64,000 nucleotides of DNA, taken from NCBI RefSeq assembly GCF_007997225.1, contig NZ_VORM01000023.1, forward strand, positions 1 through 64,000, given 5' to 3'. The stretch comes from Subsaximicrobium wynnwilliamsii. Lineage in GTDB: Bacteria > Bacteroidota > Bacteroidia > Flavobacteriales > Flavobacteriaceae. Both the position numbers and the translations under genes were made by a program. How positions within the stretch are numbered: position 1 is the stretch's first letter; each line of letters opens with the position of its first letter. Below, piece after piece: positions 26,197 to 35,702 of the stretch. The notes beneath the pieces were generated by a model that saw only the letters and a list, made by a program, of their open reading frames with translations, ran no database searches and was not told where the DNA came from.

Positions 26197-26231
26197 GAAT
26201 TCATTTTAATATTTAATTAGTATTTAATTAA

Positions 26232-28019
26232 ATGCCTAAAAACCCACTATTCAAGCGCTTTTTAATTTGGAGGGCCAAACACATCTCCCAGAAGCAATTT
26301 GTGTATTTGTTGAGTATTGTGGTTGGTTTTACATCTGGAGTAGGCGCTGTGGTTTTAAAAAATGCAACTCACTTTATCCAACACCTGTTGGAAAATAAGC
26401 TTGTGCAATATTACCATACTGCCTTTTACTTCGTTTTTCCCATCATAGGCTTCACTTTGGTTTACTTGATCATGAAATACGTGATTAGGCAAAAGGTTAG
26501 TCATGGCATCCCTTCTACCCTTTTTGCGATTGCCAAACGCAAAGGGCTCATGAAGCGCTATCAAATGTTCGGCTCCATTTTAACCGCACCCATTACGGTT
26601 GGTTTTGGTGGTTCAGTAGGTCTTGAAGGCCCAACGGTGGCTACAGGTGCAGCCTTGGGGTCCAATATCTCGCGCTTGTTCCATATGAACCAAAGCACGC
26701 GAAACCTGTTGGTGAGCTGTGCTGCTGCGGGGGCTATGTCGTCTATTTTTAAGGCTCCAATTGCCGCCATTATTTTTGCCATTGAAGTGTTTAGTCTCGA
26801 TTTGACCATTGCGTCGATGCTTCCCTTGTTATTGGCGTCGCTTTCGGCGATTTTGACCTCGTTCTTCTTTTTTGGCGACGACGTGCTTTTGCCGTTCAAA
26901 TTGGTGGATGAGTTCAATGCTTCAGACGCCCCTTTCTACGCCCTATTGGGGCTTGTGGCTGCTGCAGTCTCCATTTATTTTACTGAAGTCTATGATCGAA
27001 TACAGCGCTTCTTTGATAAAATTGGTTCGCCCTTTAAACGGGTGGCCTTTGGTGGCATCTGCATTGGTATCCTGGTGTATTTGATTCCGCCTTTATATGG
27101 TGAGGGTTTTGAAGTGATCAACAATTTGGTTGCTGGAAACCCAGAAAAAGCCTTGCAAAATAATTTTTTGAATTTGGACCTGTCTAGTTTTTGGGTGGTT
27201 ATCGCCTTGCTGGTAGGTTTAGTATTCTTTAAGATCATCGCAAGTGCACTTACCTTTGGCGCAGGTGGCGTTGGTGGCATATTTGCGCCAACACTGTTTA
27301 TGGGCAGTATCATGGGCAATTGCATTGCAAAAATCATCAACCATAGCGGATGGGTAAGCACACCTGTTTCAGAAAGCAACTTTACCTTGGTTGGCATGGC
27401 AGGCTTGTTGGCTGGTGTGCTACAAGCACCACTCACTGCCATTTTTCTCATTGCAGAACTTACGGGGGGTTACGATTTATTTATTCCCTTGATGATAACC
27501 GCAGCAATCGCGTTTAGCGTGACCAAATATTTTGTGCCACATTCCGTTTATACCATGGAATTGGGCAGAAAAGGCGACCTCATCACGCACAATAAGGACC
27601 ATGCAGTCTTGACCTTTATGGATATTGATTCGGTTATTGAGACCAATTTCCAGGCGATAAGTTCGAAAATGAACTTGGGCGAAATTGTGCGCGAAGCTGT
27701 TACCAAGTCCAACAGGAATATATTTCCGGTGATTTCAGAAAAGACCAAAAGGTTGGAAGGCATTATCCTTTTGGATGATATACGATCCATCATGTTTGAC
27801 CAAACGCTTTATGACGAAGTCAAAGCAAGTGATGTGATGCACAACCCACCAGACATTATCGATATAGAAAAGGACAAGATGACGGTCATCATGAAGAAGT
27901 TTCAAGATAGCAATGCTTGGAACCTGCCGGTTGTTAGGGACGGTGTTTATATTGGCTTTATTTCCAAATCCAAATTATTGACCGCCTACCGCAGAAAACT
28001 AATTGCCTTAACCCATTAA
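26232..28019 (+). CDS. ClC-family chloride channel/antiporter with CBS pair
   Basis: The 595-residue protein has a ClC membrane core (about 20-435) and two CBS domains (about 450-590). ClC filter motifs are visible: SHGIP (90-94, the GSGIP counterpart) and GLEGP (130-134) with the gating Glu132. GAGGVGGIFAPTLFMG is the GxFxP motif near 345-360. The gating Glu is present, but the second proton Glu of exchangers cannot be placed by eye, so channel versus exchanger stays open. CBS pairs usually sense nucleotides. Followed after 11 bases by a small membrane protein. Confidence 0.92.
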   Translation: MPKNPLFKRFLIWRAKHISQKQFVYLLSIVVGFTSGVGAVVLKNATHFIQHLLENKLVQYYHTAFYFVFPIIGFTLVYLIMKYVIRQKVSHGIPSTLFAIAKRKGLMKRYQMFGSILTAPITVGFGGSVGLEGPTVATGAALGSNISRLFHMNQSTRNLLVSCAAAGAMSSIFKAPIAAIIFAIEVFSLDLTIASMLPLLLASLSAILTSFFFFGDDVLLPFKLVDEFNASDAPFYALLGLVAAAVSIYFTEVYDRIQRFFDKIGSPFKRVAFGGICIGILVYLIPPLYGEGFEVINNLVAGNPEKALQNNFLNLDLSSFWVVIALLVGLVFFKIIASALTFGAGGVGGIFAPTLFMGSIMGNCIAKIINHSGWVSTPVSESNFTLVGMAGLLAGVLQAPLTAIFLIAELTGGYDLFIPLMITAAIAFSVTKYFVPHSVYTMELGRKGDLITHNKDHAVLTFMDIDSVIETNFQAISSKMNLGEIVREAVTKSNRNIFPVISEKTKRLEGIILLDDIRSIMFDQTLYDEVKASDVMHNPPDIIDIEKDKMTVIMKKFQDSNAWNLPVVRDGVYIGFISKSKLLTAYRRKLIALTH

Positions 28020-28030
28020 ACCCCAATATT

Positions 28031-28267
28031 ATGAAATATCTCATTCTCTTTTGTTTTATCGCTTCAGCCACCAGTATTATTTGTGGCTTGGCCTTAGAGG
28101 TTTCTTTTGCTGAAAAACTCGTCGGTTTTGGAACTGTCGGACTTTTTATAATCACATTTCCCTTGTTTGCCTATTACCGTTGGAAGGATAGAAGTCTTAA
28201 GGATTATATGCTGAATAAAGAAAACTTGGACAAGATGCGGGACAGTCAAAAGGAAAGTAAATATTAA
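28031..28267 (+). CDS. Small membrane protein downstream of ClC
   Basis: The 78-residue protein has two hydrophobic spans (about 2-20 and 28-49) and a charged tail (WKDRSLKDYMLNKENLDKMR). It lies 11 bases after the ClC gene, so it is likely co-transcribed. Family not recognised. Confidence 0.65.
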   Translation: MKYLILFCFIASATSIICGLALEVSFAEKLVGFGTVGLFIITFPLFAYYRWKDRSLKDYMLNKENLDKMRDSQKESKY

Positions 28268-28530
28268 ACAGAAGCACTTTCAAAATCGGTTTTTTTTGAA
28301 TACCTATAAAAGCCATAGGTTACAGCTGCCATGTTCCAACTAAAAATGTTGCTTCAGATGGTAAGTCTCAATCCGTGCATAGTGAGTTTTTAACTATTTT
28401 CCTTGCTTTATTAAAAGACAGTGTTGACTTTTTCGACTTAGAACCCTTTAAAACAGAGACATCCATAACCTCTAATTTTAGAATATCAAAAACATTACAA
28501 TTATTTAACTTTCAAAAAAATATAAAATTA
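28268..28530. other. Non-coding stretch before the cold-shock gene
   Basis: No supported ORF. I see no repeat or hairpin of note apart from T runs. Confidence 0.4.
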
Positions 28531-28538
28531 TAGCTTTG
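28531..28538 (+). promoter_or_regulatory. -7 box of the cold-shock gene
   Basis: TAGCTTTG, 25 bases before the ATG at 28564. The resulting leader would be only about 20 bases, far shorter than the long leader of E. coli cspA. Confidence 0.6.
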
Positions 28539-28563
28539 TGTCTTAATTAATATATCTTTTATC

Positions 28564-28755
28564 ATGACTGGAACAGTTAAATTTTTTAATGATTCTAAAG
28601 GATTTGGATTCATTACCAACGAAGAAACCGGAAAAGACATTTTCGTACACGTATCCAACCTCAATGGCGTAGAGTTGCGTGAAGGTGATCAAGTAGAGTA
28701 CACAGAAGAAGACGGCAGAAAAGGACTTGTAGCAGGAAACGTACAAGTACTATAA
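28564..28755 (+). CDS. Cold-shock domain protein
   Basis: The 63-residue protein is a single cold-shock OB fold with RNP1 KGFGFI (12-17) and RNP2 DIFVHV (25-30). It binds single-stranded RNA/DNA and acts as an RNA chaperone. Many family members are not cold-induced; the short leader gives no sign of thermoregulation. Followed by a terminator. Confidence 0.95.
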   Translation: MTGTVKFFNDSKGFGFITNEETGKDIFVHVSNLNGVELREGDQVEYTEEDGRKGLVAGNVQVL

Positions 28756-28778
28756 GAAGACATACTTTATTGCAGTTT

Positions 28779-28811
28779 CAGCGCTCAACCAATGGTTGGG
28801 CGTTTTTTTAT
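28779..28811 (+). terminator. Terminator of the cold-shock gene
   Basis: CGCTCAACC-AAT-GGTTGGGCG stem then a T7 run. Confidence 0.8.
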
Positions 28812-28814
28812 GGA

Positions 28815-29300
28815 TTATGATGCCACGATTAGTTCCAATTTGAGCTCTCCTGATTCCGTTTTTCTAGCCTCAACAGCAACCAATACCAGATCACCGATAT
28901 CATGTCCCCAAATACCGTAGCTGCCGTTTGTTTCATTTCTGTTTACCGTTCCTTCTCGTTCTTCAACAGGAATCGTTTTTATAATTGATGTTTCCAGTTC
29001 CTCTTTATAAATTCTATGGTAAGCTGCACTAACGGCACTCACTAATTCTGCCCGCGTAAAGCCAAGATTTGTTTTAGCATCGATATTAATTTCAGCAGGC
29101 TTAGTTAACGGGTATTCAATCACAAAGACTACTTTATTTTCACTAATGACAATCTCATCCCTGTCATGCAAATTGACTATTTCCAGTTTTGGGTCGTCTA
29201 TGGAAATCCAAGGAATGATCCCATTATCTATAATTTCTGAACCTTTTTTATCGGTCATCTGTACTTTAAAAGTAATATCATAAGGATATGTTTTGGTCAT
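28815..29300 (-). CDS. Hypothetical protein
   Basis: From the ATG at 29300 (MTKTYPYDITFKVQM) the protein has 161 residues; a further ATG at 29366 would add 22 residues without clear coding character. The sequence alternates beta-like strands with acidic loops and contains RAELVSAVSAAYHRIYKEE and NETNGSYGIWGHDIGDLVL. No signal peptide, membrane span or family that I recognise. Stand-alone gene. Confidence 0.65.
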   Translation of the reverse strand: MTKTYPYDITFKVQMTDKKGSEIIDNGIIPWISIDDPKLEIVNLHDRDEIVISENKVVFVIEYPLTKPAEINIDAKTNLGFTRAELVSAVSAAYHRIYKEELETSIIKTIPVEEREGTVNRNETNGSYGIWGHDIGDLVLVAVEARKTESGELKLELIVAS

Positions 29301-29434
29301 GATTTCTTGAGGTTTGGAGTCTTTACATCCTAAAAAAAACTCATTATTAGAATGCAAAGAGCACATTTAGTATTCATAATTATTGTTATCCGATAAAAGT
29401 AATACATGATTCTGGGAAACCCCATTCTATATTC

Positions 29435-29518
29435 AGTCCCTACGGGACTAGCCTTTGCAGGGGTTCTATTTAGTTACCCATATTAAATGCCTAACGGCAT
29501 ATTGTTCGCCGCGGCGGA
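29435..29518. repeat. Three small palindromes in a row
   Basis: AGTCCC-TAC-GGGACT (29435-29449), ATGCC-TAAC-GGCAT (29487-29500) and TTCGCCGCGGCGGA (29505-29518) lie in 84 bases between two minus-strand genes. They look like REP-type intergenic elements. Confidence 0.5.
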
Positions 29519-29561
29519 CATCATGTGGTGTTTAACCGGACAATACTGATTCATCATATAT

Positions 29562-30011
29562 TCAATTCAAATTGCGCTTCTCAATAAAGAAACGCTTCAA
29601 TAAAGCGGAAGCTTCTTCGGCAAGCAAGCCGCCGGTCATTGTGGTTTTGGGATGCAATGTTGTGTCCATCACGATACAGCCACGTTGCTCATCTCTTGCA
29701 GCGTAGATAATTTTTGGTATTTGACTCCAATATAAAGCGCCTGCGCACATCTGGCAAGGCTCTAAGGTAACATACAGGGTGCAATTATGGAGAAACTTTC
29801 CGCCTAAAAAATTGGAAGCAGCGGTAATGGCCTGCATTTCGGCGTGCGCAGTAACGTCATTTAACAATTCGGTAAGGTTGTGACCTCTTGCAATGATTCG
29901 GTCTTGGATCACAATCACAGCGCCCACGGGGATCTCGCCTTTCTCATAAGCCAATTCTGCTTCCTGCAGCGCTTTTTTCATAAAATAGGTATCGTCAAAA
30001 GGGTTTTCCAT
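29562..30011 (-). CDS. tadA: tRNA-specific adenosine deaminase
   Basis: The 149-residue zinc deaminase has HAE at 56-58 (Zn ligand H56 and catalytic E58) and PCQMC at 85-89 (Zn ligands C86 and C89). TadA converts A34 to inosine in tRNA-Arg(ACG). The N-terminal FMKKALQEAELAYEKGEIPVG matches TadA better than other cytidine-deaminase-like enzymes. A guanine-deaminase-like role cannot be excluded fully. A TATTTTTA -7-like site lies close before the start. Confidence 0.88.
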   Translation of the reverse strand: MENPFDDTYFMKKALQEAELAYEKGEIPVGAVIVIQDRIIARGHNLTELLNDVTAHAEMQAITAASNFLGGKFLHNCTLYVTLEPCQMCAGALYWSQIPKIIYAARDEQRGCIVMDTTLHPKTTMTGGLLAEEASALLKRFFIEKRNLN

Positions 30012-30580
30012 AGTTGTAAAAATACAATACTATATGCTGCTTCTCAACATCGGCGTGAAATTTGACGCTAAAAATTGAAACCTTCCAACATCACAGCACG
30101 CTATTCCATGATCATCTCATAAGCCTTCCCTTAATTTTATATAGTATCGAAAGGAAACCGTTAAGATCCTTCTACAAAAATTCATTCCGCACCAGAAGCA
30201 TTCCGAAAACGCAAAAGTATAGCAAGCCTTCCCCATCAGCTTCAAACCCTTGAAGTCGTTGATACTATAATTAAGCCATTCATTTAAGTCTCAACCGGTG
30301 TATCGTCAGGCCTAGGAATAAATCAATAGTCCTGATTTTGATAAACAAGGCTGTAGTTTAAAATGGCTATTATGGTTGAAATATCCGATTTTCGGTGTTA
30401 TGGCTCCCTTTAGTCCCGATATCTATCGGAAGGGGCAAGAACAAAATGCCGAAAATCCAATTAGTTTTACCTGACCCTAAAGTGAATAATCAGGTTTTAT
30501 GGGTTTGAGCCAACTTATAAGATCTATAATTTCAATTTTATTAATAATAGCAACGCTAGATTAAACTAGAGCAATAAACA
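30012..30580. other. Non-coding stretch, no gene seen
   Basis: About 570 bases with only short, unconvincing ORFs. A 10-base inverted pair CCCGATATCTATCGG lies near 30415-30429. Possibly decayed intergenic DNA. Confidence 0.4.
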
Positions 30581-30582
30581 AA

Positions 30583-30614
30583 AAAAAGGACAACCCGAAA
30601 GTTGTCCTTTTAAA
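30583..30614 (-). terminator. Terminator of the M36 peptidase locus
   Basis: AAAGGACAAC-CCGAAA-GTTGTCCTTT stem with a T run on the minus strand. Confidence 0.75.
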
Positions 30615-30634
30615 TACGAGTTGTGATACCCTAT

Positions 30635-33339
30635 TTATTTAATGATGATTTTTTCATTGATGTTGATGGTGTTGTTATTTACGTTCAAGATGTAGATTCC
30701 TGCTTGAAGTTGTCCGAAATTAACGGTTACAGTTCCGTTTAAATCCATCTGTTGTTTGTAAACAGAGCGCCCATTGATATCCACTAAAGACACCTGTGCT
30801 CTGCCGTAATTTTGTGTCACACGAATATTGATTTCGTTGGTTGCAGGATTAGGGTAAATCTTGTAGGTATCCATCTTGGATGCTTGCACACTCAAGCTCG
30901 TACAATTTGCCAATGAGGTATCACCACTTGGTGGCAAACTAAAGTCTTCCACTTGATCCTCCATATTGCCATCAAGTCCCTGTGAGGCATTAAAACCAAG
31001 GCCTCTGTTGGCAAACACTTCCCAAATCATACATTGGTCTTCTCCTCCAGTTAACATTTGATCTGCCATTAAAAGTGCATCTCTCCCATCTACAAATCCA
31101 GGGTTACAGGTTTGAAATTTAAGACCTCAATAACGAGCTGCATCACTTTATTGTTGCCACTAGTGCCATTATAAAGGTCTGCATCAAAACCATACTTCTC
31201 AATATAGGCCCAGTTTAAATCCCATAACATAGTTGCCCAAACAGCCCCAATGTTGTGTGGTATTTCGTTCCATGAAACGGTTTGGCCTTGAGAATTTGTG
31301 CCAAGTACGGTATCATCGTTTGTGGCAGCATAGGTAAAATTGTTGATGTTGAAATCTGTGGAATAATGAGCCTCTCTAATACCAACGCCGTCATTAGTCT
31401 GTCCTGAGGAATACGTCGCAATCCCTCTAGGATTTTCTGGAGTGTCTCCAGCGTTCATGGTAATCATCAAGGCAAACCAATCAGACCAGCCTTCACCCAT
31501 TTGTTCAGGGTTTGTTAAACAATTGGCACTAAAGCGACCACCAGCAAGTCTATTGGAGATGCCATGGCCATATTCATGGGCCACGATGCTATTATCAAGA
31601 CTCCCGTCAAGTTGGTATACATTGTAATCCTTAAGCGTTACATTCACTGTTTGACCATTGTTCAAAGCAGTTGCCATTGCAAGACCATCTTGATAATTCA
31701 CAAAAACAGAAGGAATCGTAAATGCAGGAGTAGAAGCACCTCCCATAGTTACGTAAGGTGCATAATTGGGATCGTTGTCTGGATTATTATGATTCATCAC
31801 AATAACACCAATAGCGCCCGCATTTTGAGCCTGCTGAATTTTTGCCACAAAGCTACAAGAGCCTCTTTTTATGAGTGCAATCTTGCCTGCAACCGAGGCA
31901 GCATTAACCAACGCATTACAGCCCTCAGTAGGTGCTGCAGTGCCATCGTCAACAACAATGAGATCGCCAGTGACCGGAAGCAGGAAAGCACCAGTTATAT
32001 TGTTGCCTATTGCTGTTGAAGGATTTAATGAAATGTATTGCCCAGCCAACGGCCCATTATTAACAGTAACCAATTCTTTAAATCGTGATTCACCCCACAA
32101 GTACATCGTCATGCCTGGAACATTGCCATCTGGCGGTGTGCCAAATGAGGCGTTGTTGAGACCCTGCCCATCTTGTCCAGATGCGAACACGGGATCATTG
32201 CCAGAGCCCCCTTTACCATAATTATTTTGTTGAAAATTACCACTGGCTTCATCAAAACCATATTGATACCAGATATCATGCATGGCATTGTTCATGTAAA
32301 ATAAATTGGTCAAAGAAGCGTCTTCATAAACAGCAGGTGCTTCATCGAGGTCGAGTTCAAAATTGAAGTTGAGATTTGCACCGCCATCTGGAGAATGACC
32401 TGTTGCCGTGGTAATGTCTCTATTTTCACTGGCAAAAACATTGTTCCCTCTAGTTATGGTATGCTCTGCACCAGGAAGGGCATTGGTATCATGCCATCCA
32501 AAGGGCGAAGCGGTTGCATTGGCAGGTTCTACCAATAAAGATCTATCACCGTGATTTGGGCTTTGTATTGGCAATGCAAATACGCTGTACTGCGAACCAT
32601 CCATAAATGTGGCACTTGGCTTGAACATAGAAAAGCCTTCCTGAGTCTTGTTATTGTGGTTGTTGGCAGCCTTCATATCCAATTCGCCAAAATCACAAGT
32701 ACGGATCCAATCTGCAACATTAATAATTTCCCCTGACACCGCGTCTACCCTAACACTCCACCAATGTAAATTGTCCAGTTTTTGAATGCTCAAATCCCAA
32801 GTCAAACGAATGTTTCCGTCCTCCAATGGTGTAAGATTAAGTGTTACAGGAATATCGATTTTCGAAACGTTACCGTTCGAAAACACGTAGGAATTACCTT
32901 CAGAAGAAAGCATCCTTAAATTTGTTGAACCTGAAATATCAAAATGATTCAAGGCCTTTAAAATGGCTTGCTTTGCATCGATATTAGGAGTCGTGGTATT
33001 GATTTTAGCATCGATTTGACCTAAAAAATTATTGGCAAGATAAAATACCTCGTCGTTTTAAATAACCACGGTTGAAACCGCGTTATGGATTTTAATGCCT
33101 TGAAATTGCTGATTGATATAAAGACTTGTTGTTTGTGAGTCTTTTGAAAACACTTCGCTGTTGATGTAAAGGTCTTTGACATCATTCGCCGTAAAGCCAT
33201 AGTCTTTGGCAACACTCTTTAAATGGTCTGAAACTAACGCCTCATAACTTGATTTGGAGAGCTGGGATTGGGAGAAACCGAAAGCAACACTTAAAAGCAG
33301 GGTTAAAGTCGTTAAAATTTTAAAGTAAACATTCTTCAT
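30635..33339 (-). pseudogene. M36 (fungalysin) metallopeptidase with T9SS signal, two lesions
   Basis: Three pieces read as one protein of about 900 residues. Piece 1 (33339-33058) has a signal peptide and FTP propeptide and ends at an in-frame TAA (33058-33060); downstream codons in the same frame continue NDEVFYLANNFLGQIDAKIN. Piece 2 (to 31090) carries the catalytic motif HEYGHGISNRLAGG and an inserted PA domain (GKIALIKRGSCSFVAKIQQA). Near 31106-31112 one base is missing: restoring it gives KPCNPGFVDGRDALLMADQ and joins piece 3 (31069-30635), which ends in a type IX secretion sorting domain (YKIYPNPATNEINI to NEKIIIK). The gene encodes a secreted zinc protease in relatives. Here it looks inactivated, unless both changes are sequence errors. 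Confidence 0.85.
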
Positions 33340-33471
33340 AGATTTCTAATTTTTTAACAAATATAACATTTAGTTGATAATAGCCATGGATCTCGAAATT
33401 TTCATGGATCTTATACCTATTTTTTTCTAAAGACAGCCTAGCCATTTCAATTTTCACCTGTCAAAATAGGA

Positions 33472-33500
33472 TTGAGGTCTAATTAATTCTCGTATTTTTG
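33472..33500 (+). promoter_or_regulatory. Promoter of dxs
   Basis: TTG (33472-33474), 18 bases, TATTTTTG (33493-33500). The GTG start is at 33505, so the transcript start falls on or next to the start codon. Confidence 0.65.
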
Positions 33501-33504
33501 GGAT

Positions 33505-35301
33505 GTGGAAAAACCCTATTTAAAGTATATTGACGCTCCTGAAGATTTAAGGACGCTTCCTTTTGAACAGCTGCCTGAACTTGCTGCAGAATTGCGACAA
33601 TTCATCATCGATATTGTCTCTACCAAAGAAGGCCATTTGGGCGCTAGTCTAGGCGTGGTAGAATTAACCATTGCCTTACATTATGTTTTTAATACGCCTG
33701 AAGACTTACTCATCTGGGATGTTGGGCACCAAGCTTATGTTCACAAAATTCTAACGGGCCGAAAAACGGTATTTGAAACCAACCGACAAAAAGGCGGGAT
33801 CAGCGGTTTTCCTAAAATTACCGAAAGTGCCTATGATGCTTTTGGCGTGGGGCACTCCTCTACATCCATCTCTGCCGCATTGGGGATGGCGATGGCCTCC
33901 CAATTACAAGGGAAGGATTTGTGCCACATCGCCGTTATTGGTGATGCTTCCATAGCAAGTGGGATGGCTTTTGAAGGCCTCAACCATGCTGGTGCTACCG
34001 ATGCCAATCTTTTGGTAATCCTCAACGACAATGCCATTGGTATTGACCCCAGTGTTGGTGCGCTCAAACAGTACCTTACCAATGTTAAAAAAGGCAAGGC
34101 CAAACAAGACAATATTTTTGAGGCCTTGAACTTCAATTACTCTGGGCCTATTGATGGGCACGATTTAACTGAATTGATTTCAGCTTTAAAACATCTTAAA
34201 ACTGTAAAAGGACCTAAATTTCTTCATGTCATTACCACAAAAGGCAAAGGCTTGAAACAAGCGGAAGAAGACCAGGTAAAATACCATGCACCAGGTAAAT
34301 TTGATGCACTCACTGGAGATTTACTTCCAAAGAGCGGCCTAAAACAGCCTTCTAAATTTCAGGATGTTTTTGGACATACCCTCGTTGAATTGGCAAGATT
34401 GAATGAAAAAATCGTGGGCATCACGCCTGCCATGCCTACCGGAAGCTCTCTAAAATACATGATGCAGGAAATGCCCAATCGCGCCTTTGACGTAGGCATT
34501 GCCGAGCAACATGCAGTGACTTTTGCTGCAGGAATGGCAACCCAAGGTCTCATGCCTTTTTGCAATATCTATTCCACCTTTTTGCAGCGGGCTTATGATC
34601 AAGTGATCCACGATGTGGCTTTGCAAAACCTAGCAGTGATTTTCTGTTTGGATCGCGCAGGTTTTGTGGGGGAAGACGGCGCAACACATCATGGTATATT
34701 CGATATGGCCTATTTGAGATGCATTCCCAATCTTATTATTTTTGCACCTAGCGACGAAATCGAATTGCGAAACATCATGTTTACAGCTCAGTTGGGCCTA
34801 GAATCTCCCATTGCGATTCGTTATCCCAGGGGTCGTGGACAATTGATGGACTGGCAAGTTCCTTTTTCTAAGATTGAAATAGGAAAGGCACGACCACTTC
34901 ACGAAGCATCTGATAAAAAAATCGCGCTGCTGTCTATTGGCACCATGGCCTTTCCAAGCTCAAAAGCGGTCTTGAAATGCAGCGATGCCGCGGTTTCCCA
35001 TTATGACATGCGTTTTGTTAAGCCCTTGGATGAAACTTTATTGCATGAGATCTTCAAATCCTATGAAGCGATCATTAGCGTTGAAGATGGCGTGATTGCT
35101 GGCGGATTTGGGAGCGCAATTTTAGAATTTGCCTCGAAAAATGAGTATCATTTACCGATCACATGTTTAGGCATTCCCGACGTGTTTATTGAACATGGCA
35201 GCGTTGAAGAACTACACCAAGCTGTGGGATTGGATGTGGAGTCCATCGCAAATACATTGCATGCACTGCTACTTAATCTCAATCAAAATCAGACTCAGTG
35301 A
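33505..35301 (+). CDS. dxs: 1-deoxy-D-xylulose-5-phosphate synthase
   Basis: The 598-residue thiamine-diphosphate enzyme condenses pyruvate and glyceraldehyde 3-phosphate in the first step of the MEP isoprenoid pathway. Motifs: WDVGHQAYVHKIL near 74-86, the TPP motif GDASIASGMAFEGLNHAG near 145-162, and GEDGATHHG near 388-396. The start is GTG at 33505; the N-terminus MEKPYLKYIDAPEDLRTL fits flavobacterial Dxs length, and no upstream ATG is in frame. The -7 box ends four bases before the start, so the mRNA is probably leaderless. Confidence 0.95.
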   Translation: MEKPYLKYIDAPEDLRTLPFEQLPELAAELRQFIIDIVSTKEGHLGASLGVVELTIALHYVFNTPEDLLIWDVGHQAYVHKILTGRKTVFETNRQKGGISGFPKITESAYDAFGVGHSSTSISAALGMAMASQLQGKDLCHIAVIGDASIASGMAFEGLNHAGATDANLLVILNDNAIGIDPSVGALKQYLTNVKKGKAKQDNIFEALNFNYSGPIDGHDLTELISALKHLKTVKGPKFLHVITTKGKGLKQAEEDQVKYHAPGKFDALTGDLLPKSGLKQPSKFQDVFGHTLVELARLNEKIVGITPAMPTGSSLKYMMQEMPNRAFDVGIAEQHAVTFAAGMATQGLMPFCNIYSTFLQRAYDQVIHDVALQNLAVIFCLDRAGFVGEDGATHHGIFDMAYLRCIPNLIIFAPSDEIELRNIMFTAQLGLESPIAIRYPRGRGQLMDWQVPFSKIEIGKARPLHEASDKKIALLSIGTMAFPSSKAVLKCSDAAVSHYDMRFVKPLDETLLHEIFKSYEAIISVEDGVIAGGFGSAILEFASKNEYHLPITCLGIPDVFIEHGSVEELHQAVGLDVESIANTLHALLLNLNQNQTQ

Positions 35302-35449
35302 TTACCAATTCTGGTTGTGACGCCTTCCCATAATTTGCTTTTTGATTTTGACTGGAAACCATTGGGTCTTTACGAATATCGTTAATGACTACCAATAAGG
35401 CAGAAATGACACCTAAGAAAATAATGCCGCGAAAAATAGAATCTTTCAT
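35279..35449 (-). CDS. 56-residue small membrane protein overlapping dxs 3' end
   Basis: Minus-strand ATG at 35449 opens MKDSIFRGIIFLGVISALLV, one membrane span (about 6-22), followed by a polar tail of about 33 residues ending TESDFD. It overlaps the last 23 bases of dxs tail to tail. Sequence character (Lys/Arg before the span, acidic end) supports a real small inner-membrane protein. Family not recognised. Confidence 0.55.
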   Translation of the reverse strand: MKDSIFRGIIFLGVISALLVVINDIRKDPMVSSQNQKANYGKASQPELVITESDFD

Positions 35450-35702
35450 CGTAGTAGGTTTTAAAGATTTGGGACTATAAATATAACCAATTCACGATAA
35501 AACACAAATTTATTCGATGAAACGCATGTTTTAAATTAAGCTGTTCATGTACTATTCGGTTTAGCATTGTGATTTTTCTATGGTCATGAAAGGATAACGG
35601 GTCTAAATCCTAGCCCCAATGCAAACGCGCTCATAAAAGAAAACTACCGCAAACAGCTTTAAAAAAGAGTCCTTCTCAACTAAAAGCATGATTGAGCACC
35701 AC

